Source of the DNA: an uncultured Muribaculaceae bacterium
Lineage (GTDB): Bacteria; Bacteroidota; Bacteroidia; Bacteroidales; Muribaculaceae
Assembly: GCA_944321685.1 (NCBI GenBank)
Contig: CALUMH010000011.1
Location: 17,217 to 81,216 of the forward strand
Reading direction: 5' to 3'
DNA length: 64,000 nt
Shown here: piece after piece, positions 43,070 through 52,562 of the stretch
Layout of the letters: each line of letters starts with the position of its first letter
Position numbering within the stretch: position 1 is the first letter of the stretch
Program-made: the position numbers and the translations under genes
The notes under the pieces: model-generated
Told to the model about the DNA's origin: nothing
What the model saw: only the letters and a program-made list of their open reading frames with translations
Database searches by the model: none

Positions 43070-45946
43070 ATGCAAAGTAAAGGTTTTATTAAGGTATTGG
43101 CTGTAGGCCTGTTTCTTGTGTGTGCGTTTTACCTGTCGTTCACTTTTGTGACTCGCCATCATGAAGGAAAGGCTGCCGATTACGCAGCTGCGATGGCCGG
43201 AACAACCGACGTGGCAAACGATACTTACAAGACTTACTACAACGCATACCTTGACTCTATCGAAAAGGAGAAAGTGTACCTTGGGTATTACACTTTCCAG
43301 CAAGCCCGTGAAATGGAAGTAGGCCTCGGCCTTGACCTGAAAGGTGGTATGAACGTGACACTGCAAATTTCGGTGCCCGACATACTCAGGGCCTTGTCAA
43401 ACGAGAACCCCGATCCCAAATTTAACCAAGCCATAGCCTTGACCGACTCGCTGCACCGCAACGACAAGGACTATGTGGCTGCCTTTTGCGCCGAGTACCG
43501 CCGCATAGCACCCGAAGGCCGCTTGGCACAGATATTCCGCAACGTGGAGAGCGTTAAGCCCAATGACTCTAACGAGCAGGTTGAGGCCGTTCTTCAGGAC
43601 GAGGTTAAGGCAATGGTGCGCAACTCGCGCAACGTGCTTGCAACCCGTATCGACCGTTTCGGCGTGGTTTCTCCCAATATCCAGGAACTGGAAAGCACAG
43701 GCCGCATACAGCTTGAAATGCCGGGCGTTAAGGAGCCCGAACGTATGCGCAAGCTGCTGCAAGGAACTGCCAACCTGGAATTTTATGAAACATATACTTT
43801 GCAAGACCTGCAACAGTCGCTTGCCCAGTTTGCACAAGAAATAGACGCGCACAATGCTGCCGACACGACCAAGGCTGCCAAGCCGCTTGCGCAGTTGCTT
43901 GGCTGGAACTCGGGCATGGTGGGCGGCCCGGTTATCGGCCTTGTGAGCGTGCTCGACACTGCCGAGGTTAACCGCGCGTTCCATTCACCCACCGCAAGCC
44001 GTTTCTTGCCTACCAACTTGAAACCTTGCTGGACTGTAAAGGCCATCGACGAACGTGGAATGTATTACAACCTTATCGCGCTGAAGACGGTGCAAGGCAA
44101 GCCTGTGCTTGATGGTAGTGTGATAACCGATGCTTCGAGCGAATATGACAACTTGCAAGGTAACGTGGTTTCGATGACGATGAACGATGAAGGCGCACGC
44201 AAGTGGGCACGCATCACCCAGCAAAACCTTAACCGCTCGGTGGCAATCGTTCTTGACGAGAATGTATATTCTTATCCTAATGTAAACAGTGTGATCGAGG
44301 GCGGACGCTCTCAAATCACCGGCAGTTTCTCGGTTGAAGAAGCAGCCGACCTTGCCAATGTGCTCGAGAGCGGTAAGATGGTTGCCAAGGTTAACATCGT
44401 CAGCGAAAGCGTGATCGGTCCGTCTCTTGGTCAGGAAGCCATTGAGGCTGGTATGATTTCGTTCGTTGTGGCTTTGATTATCCTTATGGTATTCCTTGTT
44501 GCAATGTACGGTTTCGGCCCCGGCATGGTTGCCAACGTGGGTATCTTGCTTAACCTGTTCTTCACGCTTGGTATTCTTGCATCGTTCCATGCGGTGCTCA
44601 CGTTGCCTGGTATTGCCGGTATCGTGCTGTCGCTTGCAATGTCGGTCGATGCCAACGTGCTTATTTATGAGCGCACCAAGGAGGAACTTCGCAACGGAAA
44701 GAACCTGAAGGCTGCAATTGCCGATGGTTACAAGAATGCGTTCTCGGCCATCTTCGACTCTAACCTCACTTCTATCATCACCGGTATCATATTGCTTGTG
44801 AACGGTACTGGCCCGATTAAGGGTTTTGCAACGACGCTTATCATAGGTCTCGTATGCTCGTTCTTCACTGCAATCTACATTACCCGTGTAATCATCGAGG
44901 CTATATTGAAACGTGGCGGATTCAAGAATGTTACTTATACCACCGCACTGAGTGCCAAGACGCTCATCAGCACCAATATCAACTTCATGGGCAACCGCAA
45001 CAAGGGCTTCGTGATTTTCGGTGCCATAATTGTTGCCTTCGCCATATTGCTTGGTGTGCGCCAACTTAGCCCGGGTATCGACTTCTCGGGTGGACGCAAC
45101 TATGTGGTGCAATTCGACCATGAAGTGAGCACGGTGGATATTCAGAACGAGCTTGAACCGCTCTTCCCCGATGCATCGGTTAGCGTAATCACCATCGACA
45201 ATGATACGAAGGTGCGTATCTCGACCAACTACAAAATCGACGATGACAGCGAGACTGTGGATGACGAGATAATGGCTATCCTGTATGAAGGATTGAAACC
45301 GCAAATTGGCGACATGAGCTATGACGACTTCAGCGTATCGAATGAAACCATTGGCGTGGTATCGAGTGAAAAGGTTGGTCCTGCTATCGCTGCCGACATG
45401 ACGCGCGATGCATCATGGGCTGTGTTCTTCTCGCTCATCGCAATGGCTCTCTATATACTGCTCCGTTTCCGCAACATTGCATTCTCGCTTGGTGCATTGG
45501 CCGCTGTGGCATTCACGGCATACGCAGTTGTGGGTATATACACGCTCTATGGCCTGTTCCCGTTTGAAATGGAAATTGACCAGAACTTCATTGCGGCTAT
45601 CTTGACTGTGATTGGCTATCAGGTCAACGACACGGTGGTGGTATTCGACCGTGTGCGTGAGTATCGCGCCCTGTATCCCAAGCAAGACTCGTTCACGCTG
45701 TTCAATAATTCGCTTAACAGCACATTGTCGCGTACTTTGGTTACAGGTCTTAGCTCGCTGCTCGTGCTCATCGTCATCTTCATTCTTGGTGGTGAAACAA
45801 TCCGCAGCTTTACGTTTGCAATGGTTATCGGTATCGTAATCGGTACGTTTGCATCGCTCTTCATTGCAGCACCGCTTGCATTCGTTATCAGCAACAAGCA
45901 AGAAAAGAAAGCCGCAGCCAAGGCTGCAACCGTGACGAAGAAATAA
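43070..45946 (+). CDS. secDF: Fused protein translocase subunit SecDF
   Basis: This 958-residue protein fuses SecD and SecF, as in Bacteroidetes. The first transmembrane segment is near the N-terminus (VLAVGLFLVCAFYLSFTFV). SecD motif GLDLKGGM (87-94) precedes the long periplasmic P1 region. The SecD membrane part contains GIVLSLAMSVDANVLIYERTKEEL. The SecF half begins near residue 640 with FVIFGAIIVAFAILLGVRQLSPGIDFSGGRN and carries GYQVNDTVVVFDRVRE. It is a proton-driven accessory of the Sec translocon in the inner membrane, needed for efficient export of the many signal-peptide proteins encoded here. Monocistronic, with strong promoter and terminator. Confidence 0.97.
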   Translation: MQSKGFIKVLAVGLFLVCAFYLSFTFVTRHHEGKAADYAAAMAGTTDVANDTYKTYYNAYLDSIEKEKVYLGYYTFQQAREMEVGLGLDLKGGMNVTLQISVPDILRALSNENPDPKFNQAIALTDSLHRNDKDYVAAFCAEYRRIAPEGRLAQIFRNVESVKPNDSNEQVEAVLQDEVKAMVRNSRNVLATRIDRFGVVSPNIQELESTGRIQLEMPGVKEPERMRKLLQGTANLEFYETYTLQDLQQSLAQFAQEIDAHNAADTTKAAKPLAQLLGWNSGMVGGPVIGLVSVLDTAEVNRAFHSPTASRFLPTNLKPCWTVKAIDERGMYYNLIALKTVQGKPVLDGSVITDASSEYDNLQGNVVSMTMNDEGARKWARITQQNLNRSVAIVLDENVYSYPNVNSVIEGGRSQITGSFSVEEAADLANVLESGKMVAKVNIVSESVIGPSLGQEAIEAGMISFVVALIILMVFLVAMYGFGPGMVANVGILLNLFFTLGILASFHAVLTLPGIAGIVLSLAMSVDANVLIYERTKEELRNGKNLKAAIADGYKNAFSAIFDSNLTSIITGIILLVNGTGPIKGFATTLIIGLVCSFFTAIYITRVIIEAILKRGGFKNVTYTTALSAKTLISTNINFMGNRNKGFVIFGAIIVAFAILLGVRQLSPGIDFSGGRNYVVQFDHEVSTVDIQNELEPLFPDASVSVITIDNDTKVRISTNYKIDDDSETVDDEIMAILYEGLKPQIGDMSYDDFSVSNETIGVVSSEKVGPAIAADMTRDASWAVFFSLIAMALYILLRFRNIAFSLGALAAVAFTAYAVVGIYTLYGLFPFEMEIDQNFIAAILTVIGYQVNDTVVVFDRVREYRALYPKQDSFTLFNNSLNSTLSRTLVTGLSSLLVLIVIFILGGETIRSFTFAMVIGIVIGTFASLFIAAPLAFVISNKQEKKAAAKAATVTKK

Positions 45947-45966
45947 TTCACTTTTGTCATAACCTC

Positions 45967-46007
45967 AAAGCTATGCGCACCCCATGCGGCTGCGCATAGC
46001 TTTTTTT
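45967..46007 (+). terminator. Rho-independent terminator after secDF
   Basis: aaagctatgcgca (45967-45979) pairs perfectly with tgcgcatagcttt (45991-46003), followed by a T-run. Confidence 0.95.
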
Positions 46008-46161
46008 ATACCGGTTACCATGTGGGAACTACCGGTCACCACCCTGCCACCGATGGGAATAAAAACTATACTGTCCTGACTCCCACCAAACCACATAATA
46101 TCCTGAATATCCTATTTAATTTGCCATGTGTGACGCGTCGGCGAAATAATATGTATGGCAA

Positions 46162-46255
46162 GTAGAGACGCGATTCATCGCGTCTAAAGTGCGGCTTTGA
46201 TAATAAGTTGATTTTCATAGGAGAAGGTTTCAGACGCGATGAATCGCGTCTCTAC
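46162..46255. repeat. REPIN-like inverted pair of the dispersed palindrome
   Basis: A 24-bp copy beginning gtagagacgcgattcatcgc (46162-46185) and its exact reverse complement (46232-46255) enclose a 46-bp spacer. Each copy is itself palindromic in its core. The arrangement resembles REP doublets in other bacteria. Confidence 0.85.
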
Positions 46256-46310
46256 ATTAATATTGGTTAGGTGATCTTTTCTTGACTTGTACGACAGTCC
46301 ATAAGAAGCA

Positions 46311-46347
46311 AATTCAAGGTGGGTGGCTTTGCCGCCCACCTTGAATT
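46311..46347 (-). terminator. Hairpin at the 3' end of the GH18 gene
   Basis: aattcaaggtgggtggc (46311-46327) pairs with gccgcccaccttgaatt (46331-46347), one G-T wobble, very short loop. It is ~40 bp past the GH18 stop. There is no strong T-run, so it may protect the mRNA rather than terminate it. Confidence 0.5.
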
Positions 46348-46388
46348 TACATTTTTAGCACACCGACTTAATTCTAAAAACTATCCTG

Positions 46389-47507
46389 TCAATTCTGCTT
46401 TATTTTGCTTGTTACATGGTCGATAAGCAAGTGCGTTCCGCGTTCTCCGGGTTTGCTTGGTTTAATCCAGTCGTAAGTATATTCCCACCAGAATACTCCG
46501 CCGAATCCGTTTTGCTTGATCCATTCCACTTTCGCGTCGAGCGACCGTTTTGTTTCAACCGTCATGAATTCATTTTTGTCGGGTGAGAAGAAATATGCGC
46601 ATTGCGGTCCTTCGCACCATTCTTCGGTCCAGCCCTCTTTGAGCAATTGCGGGAGTTCGTTTGACCCGCAATAGCGTCCATAGTCGCGTAAAGTTTTCCC
46701 TTCAGGTACAGTTTCACCCGGCTTGATGCCCTTATATTTGAATCCGTAGCAAGCAAGCCCTATGTGCAACTTGTCATTAGGGAAATATTTCCAGTCGGTG
46801 TCGGTGATTGCTTTCTTTATTTGGTCGAGCGGGCAATTGTGTGAAGGTGATGTGCCCCATATGCCTCCGCCCATATCATAAAACATGATATTGATCCAAT
46901 CGACACACTCGCACAGCTCACGAGCCTGTTCGGGCGTATATTCTCGATAGTGATGCAGTGCAGTGGTGAGCCAGTAGCGGCGTGTGTCGCCGCCGAGTTC
47001 GGTCAGTTCACGCCTTATTTCTTGCATGAATCTCAGGTGCAAATCTTCTGATATGGTGTGTTCCCAGTCAAGTTCTATGCCATCATAGTCATATTTTTTT
47101 ATAAATTCGGCCATCATTGCGGCGAATTTCTTGCCGCGGTCAACCGATGAAGCGATATCGACAAATTCTGTTCCCGGGAACGAACACAATATTTTCCCGC
47201 CGGTTTCATGTACTGTTGCAATGAATTTCTTAATTAAATCGGAATGTTTATATTCGTGTTGCTGTACATACTTACGGTTTATTTCCGATTGTGTCAAATC
47301 GAAATCTTCGGCTTTCCATTGCGGGCCTGCCATGATATACAGGAAATCGAAATCGGCAAGTTCCGCTTTTACGATATCAAGGTCCGACTGGATGTCAGCC
47401 TCCACCACATATGTGGCATTGATGATTTTATGCTCCTGTGCATTAACGTCGGCAGCAAGTGGCATACATAGTGCCAAACCAAGGGCAAAAGATAGAATTT
47501 TGTTCAT
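46389..47507 (-). CDS. GH18 endo-beta-N-acetylglucosaminidase/chitinase-like enzyme
   Basis: This 372-residue protein has a signal peptide (MNKILSFALGLALCMPLAADVNA). The GH18 signature DGIELDWE spans 142-149 with catalytic Glu149, and FGGVFWWEYTYDW near the C-terminus closes the barrel. Its short length with no chitin-binding module is closer to chitobiase-like GH18 proteins than to multi-domain chitinases. GH18 members act on GlcNAc-beta-1,4-GlcNAc bonds, in chitin or N-glycan cores. It lies near GH20, GH84 and GH92 genes, which suggests N-glycan processing. Start is supported by the promoter at 47536 and signal peptide. Confidence 0.85.
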   Translation of the reverse strand: MNKILSFALGLALCMPLAADVNAQEHKIINATYVVEADIQSDLDIVKAELADFDFLYIMAGPQWKAEDFDLTQSEINRKYVQQHEYKHSDLIKKFIATVHETGGKILCSFPGTEFVDIASSVDRGKKFAAMMAEFIKKYDYDGIELDWEHTISEDLHLRFMQEIRRELTELGGDTRRYWLTTALHHYREYTPEQARELCECVDWINIMFYDMGGGIWGTSPSHNCPLDQIKKAITDTDWKYFPNDKLHIGLACYGFKYKGIKPGETVPEGKTLRDYGRYCGSNELPQLLKEGWTEEWCEGPQCAYFFSPDKNEFMTVETKRSLDAKVEWIKQNGFGGVFWWEYTYDWIKPSKPGERGTHLLIDHVTSKIKQN

Positions 47508-47535
47508 GTCAGGTATATTTAAAAATTAACATATA

Positions 47536-47566
47536 CAAATATAAAACCTGTATGTGTTTTTTACAA
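47536..47566 (-). promoter_or_regulatory. Bacteroidetes-type promoter for the GH18 gene
   Basis: On the minus strand: TTGT (47563-47566), 19-bp spacer, TATATTTG (47536-47543). It lies about 28 bp before the GH18 start codon. Confidence 0.6.
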
Positions 47567-47625
47567 GGTTTGGGCAGGTTTAAATTTCAGGTATTAATAA
47601 ATCCGCAAGAGAGCGACAAGCAACC

Positions 47626-47633
47626 TATATTTG
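47626..47633 (+). promoter_or_regulatory. -7 promoter box for the 47697 lipoprotein gene
   Basis: TATATTTG matches TAnnTTTG, ~64 bp before the start codon; no good -33 seen. Confidence 0.45.
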
Positions 47634-47696
47634 CAAAATTTAAAATTTGCTATTACTTTTGATGTCGTAATTTTAAAATCAAGTACAATCAATTGA

Positions 47697-48536
47697 ATGC
47701 ATCGGTTATTACTTGTTATAATAACTTGTGAAATAGTGTTGGCGGCAGTTTCTTGTACGGGGAATGGGCAGCAGGTGGAAGTTGCGGCTGAGCAACCGGA
47801 CATGCTGCCGGCAGCAACGGCCGACAGTGACGTTGTGCCGCAGCAACCGCACCGGCTGTTGCATAATGGCACAAGTGATACCATATATGAAGTGGTGACG
47901 CAGGTGTTTTCCGCGCGCATGGTGGGAGATACCATTGTGAAAGACGGGAAACCCGACTATGACAGGGAATTCAGCGCATTCCCCAATGAAGATACATGCA
48001 TATATGATACCTTGGGGCAGGTTGACATGGTGTGTGGCGTTGCCGACGGCATTCATTACAGGTATGTATATGGATATGACAACAAGCGGCTGAGTGACGA
48101 GCGTTATTATCAAAACGGCGAATTGTTTTACGACCGTAAATATGTATATGACCGTGGACGAAGGATAAACACCATCGAGGAACTTTACATTGCCGGGAGC
48201 AAAACCATTAACGAATATCCTATCGACACGTCGAAGATAAGGTTCAAAAATGGCAACCGCATAGAATATGGCTCCACTCCTGGCGACTATACCATAACCG
48301 ATGCCCGTGGAAATGTGGTAAAAGAATCGTCATACAGTGAAATGGACGATTACAGCAGCGTGATAGAATACACCTACAACGACCGCGGGTGGCGCATAAG
48401 CATAAATTGTGAAGGTGAATACCTGTACACTTATGATTATACCAACATTGACGCTCACGGTAATTGGTTGAAGGCTGTGATACGCTGTAACGGCAACCCA
48501 TACGGCATAGTGGAACGCACCATTTCCTATTATTGA
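47697..48536 (+). CDS. Hypothetical lipoprotein with YD-like repeats
   Basis: This 279-residue protein has an SPII-like signal (LAAVSCTGNGQ, lipid Cys20) and a proline/alanine-rich linker. From about residue 115 there are repeated strands of the form YGYDNKRLSDERYYQNGELFYDRKYVYDRGRR and VIEYTYNDRGWRIS, recalling YD/RHS-like repeats. No catalytic residues or toxin domain are visible. Flanking GH18 (divergent) and GH20 (convergent) genes give no clear functional link. I cannot assign a role. Confidence 0.65.
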   Translation: MHRLLLVIITCEIVLAAVSCTGNGQQVEVAAEQPDMLPAATADSDVVPQQPHRLLHNGTSDTIYEVVTQVFSARMVGDTIVKDGKPDYDREFSAFPNEDTCIYDTLGQVDMVCGVADGIHYRYVYGYDNKRLSDERYYQNGELFYDRKYVYDRGRRINTIEELYIAGSKTINEYPIDTSKIRFKNGNRIEYGSTPGDYTITDARGNVVKESSYSEMDDYSSVIEYTYNDRGWRISINCEGEYLYTYDYTNIDAHGNWLKAVIRCNGNPYGIVERTISYY

Positions 48537-48604
48537 TTGCCGTTACAAAAACACGAGCACTTGCTGCATCGATGCAATGCAAATCTGCGATTATTCCTGT
48601 TTTG

Positions 48605-50650
48605 TCAGTTGATTACTATCTCGTCGGTAAACAACCATGAGCCTCGTTTGGGGTACTTGACTGCGTGCAGGCGCACATATCGTGCCGATGCGTCACACAG
48701 AGTGGAATATACCTTGTAACGTATTTCGGCCGACGTGTCGGGCACGTCGCACCATGCCTGTCCGGCGAGAGTGAAGTTTTCCCCGTCGTCCGACAGGTAA
48801 ATGTCAACCCTCCGTGGCATATACACCCATGCTCCCACCGATTGCAGGAATGTGGCACCCACGTAATGCACAGGTTTTATGCTCCCGAGGTCGATGGTTA
48901 CATCCATGTCGCGCATGGTGCCTTGCCAGCGATTGTCTCCATAGGTCCAACCGCCGCACACGCCGTCGGTGAGGGCACTGTCGCCGGCTGCCGGGTATTG
49001 ACGGCTGTAGGGCAGATTGTAAATTACTTTGCAACCACGGGCAAGGTGCTTGAGCGGACGGGTGCTCTCTTTGCGGTCGCCATATTCATTGGCAAGGTCA
49101 AATGTGTTGTAACCCATTGAGCGCAATTGCGTCACCAAATTTAGTGCACGGCGGCGGAAGTCGGGATAGTTTTTCTGTTCAGGTTGCGACCATGCCGTTT
49201 CGGCTACTGCAAAAGCGCGAGGGTAGTACATATATTCGGCATGGCTGTCGTCGGTGATATATTCGCACCACACATTGGCTTGCACCCCGAGCAGGTTGCC
49301 GGCCACGTCGCCGGGAATGCTGTCGGGCAATGGCTCGAATGAATACACTTTTTCGAGCGGAGTGTAGCCGCCTATCGATACCGGCTCCTTGAAAGGGGCA
49401 TCTTGCGTGTAATCAAGGTAATAATATGCGTTAGGGTTCATGATGGCAGGGTTGCCTTGCCGCATGGCTTCAAGGCCTGGTTCGGCACCACGCCACGACA
49501 TTACCACTGCCCCGGGGGCAAGGCCGCCTTGCATTATTTCGTCAAATCCCACCACGGTGCGGCCTTTCGACTGAACGAATTGCTCGATGCGGTGTATCAT
49601 GTAGCTTTGCAATTCATCAACGTCGGCCAGCCCTTCTTGTTCCATTCGTTGCTTGCACTTCGGGCAGGTTTTCCAACCTTCTTTTGTGGCTTCGTCACCG
49701 CCGATGTGTATGTATTGCGATGGGAACAGGTCGATTACCTCGGAAAGCACATTTTCGAGGAATGTGAAAGTTTCCTCGTTGCCTATGCAGAAGTCACCGT
49801 TGCGGTATGGTTCGCCGCTGCATGAAAGTTCGGGATATGCGGCAAGCACTTCTTCGCTGTGGCCCGGCATTTCTATTTCAGGAACGACGTTGATGTGCCG
49901 TGCACGGGCATATTCGATAATTTCACGTATGTCTTCTTTGGTATAATATCCGCCATAGGCACGTGGATCGTCTTGCGTGCAATATGAGCGGTCGCCGTTC
50001 CACCAGTCTTCCCACCGTTTATAAGGCCGCCATGCAGCCAATGATGTAAGAAGCGGATAGCGGTCGATTTGCAGTCGCCAACCTGCCGCGTCGGTCAGGT
50101 GCAGATGTATATTGTTGAACTTCAGCAGCGCCATTGCGTCTATTTGCTTCAATAAAAATTCTTTCGGGCGGAAGTGGCGCGACACGTCGAAGTGCAAGCC
50201 GCGGTATGCAAACCGCGGCGCATCGGTGACGGTGCAACATTGCAGTCGTTTGACGGTACCGCATCGCGTCATTTGCTGCAACGATTGTATGGCATAGAAT
50301 GCTCCGGTTTCCGATGCCGCCTTGATGTGTATCTTGTCGGGTTTTATTGTGAGCGAGTATGATTCGTTTTGAGCCGCATCGGCATCGCCGGTTATTGTGA
50401 TTGAAATGTCGGCTTTGCGCTGATTGTCGGTTGCCGTCATATTATTTAGTGACTTCAAATAACTCGCAAGTGGGCCGTTGCCGTTTTTTATATGGAAAAA
50501 GGCATCCGGTTCAGGCCAAGTATATACACCTTTGCCCATTTCCACCTGTTGCGGCACAGGAATGACATCGCAAGGAGAGCCTATGGCAGTTTCGGCAAAC
50601 ATGGGCATAGCCAAGATAATCAAAGCGATGGTTATAATAATGCGGTACAT
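48605..50650 (-). CDS. GH20 beta-N-acetylhexosaminidase
   Basis: This 681-residue protein has a signal peptide (MYRIIITIALIILAMPMFAE). An N-terminal GH20b-type domain (~25-145) precedes the GH20 barrel, which carries the HIGGDEATK motif with the catalytic Asp319-Glu320 pair and the FDVSRHF and HLTDAAGWRLQI segments. A C-terminal discoidin-like/CBM32 region (DVTIDLGSIKPVHYVGATFLQ, ARYVRLHAVKYP) ends it. It releases terminal GlcNAc/GalNAc from glycans by substrate-assisted catalysis in the periplasm or at the surface. It is divergent from the GH43 gene with a 251-bp gap. Confidence 0.95.
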   Translation of the reverse strand: MYRIIITIALIILAMPMFAETAIGSPCDVIPVPQQVEMGKGVYTWPEPDAFFHIKNGNGPLASYLKSLNNMTATDNQRKADISITITGDADAAQNESYSLTIKPDKIHIKAASETGAFYAIQSLQQMTRCGTVKRLQCCTVTDAPRFAYRGLHFDVSRHFRPKEFLLKQIDAMALLKFNNIHLHLTDAAGWRLQIDRYPLLTSLAAWRPYKRWEDWWNGDRSYCTQDDPRAYGGYYTKEDIREIIEYARARHINVVPEIEMPGHSEEVLAAYPELSCSGEPYRNGDFCIGNEETFTFLENVLSEVIDLFPSQYIHIGGDEATKEGWKTCPKCKQRMEQEGLADVDELQSYMIHRIEQFVQSKGRTVVGFDEIMQGGLAPGAVVMSWRGAEPGLEAMRQGNPAIMNPNAYYYLDYTQDAPFKEPVSIGGYTPLEKVYSFEPLPDSIPGDVAGNLLGVQANVWCEYITDDSHAEYMYYPRAFAVAETAWSQPEQKNYPDFRRRALNLVTQLRSMGYNTFDLANEYGDRKESTRPLKHLARGCKVIYNLPYSRQYPAAGDSALTDGVCGGWTYGDNRWQGTMRDMDVTIDLGSIKPVHYVGATFLQSVGAWVYMPRRVDIYLSDDGENFTLAGQAWCDVPDTSAEIRYKVYSTLCDASARYVRLHAVKYPKRGSWLFTDEIVIN

Positions 50651-50861
50651 ATAGTTAAAGTAGTTTTATTGGTTTCTATTAATTAATATCGAAGATGTGT
50701 GTAAATTTATATTCTTTGTATAATTTGCGCAAATTATTATGCGATAATTTGTGCAGGTGGAACTGTTTTAAGCTTGTTATACAGGTTATCTGCGTGTTTT
50801 TATATTGAGGGAAGTGAAAATTTATACCGTGTTTTGATGGGGTTTGTTTCGGTTTTTTCTG

Positions 50862-50869
50862 TACATTTG
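50862..50869 (+). promoter_or_regulatory. -7 promoter box for the GH43 gene
   Basis: TACATTTG matches TAnnTTTG, ~32 bp before ATG 50902. TTTG motifs at 50833 and 50843 are off the usual spacing. Confidence 0.45.
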
Positions 50870-50889
50870 TGTAATGTGTTATGGCTTAA

Positions 50890-52473
<1,584 letters not shown>

Positions 52474-52493
52474 AGCGACCTTTTTTGTGGTAA

Positions 52494-52540
52494 AAAATGA
52501 GCAACGGATGGCACTTGATGCTGCCCGTTGCTCATTTTGT
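52494..52540. terminator. Bidirectional terminator between GH43 and GH84 genes
   Basis: aaaatgagcaacgg (52494-52507) pairs perfectly with ccgttgctcatttt (52525-52538) between convergent stop codons. Confidence 0.9.
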
Positions 52541-52562
52541 TTGTTGCTATGGATTGTTCCTT

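Larger units (their letters stand above)
45947..46388. other. Gap between secDF and the GH18 gene
   Basis: The 442-bp gap holds the secDF terminator (45967-46007), the REPIN-like inverted pair (46162-46255) and a 17-bp-stem hairpin (46311-46347). The stretch 46010-46160 shows nothing recognisable. Confidence 0.7.

Noticed and set aside
43985..45304. 439-residue open frame on the minus strand
   Set aside because: It lies wholly inside secDF, whose motifs are unmistakable, and its translation has no family features; it is an antisense shadow.
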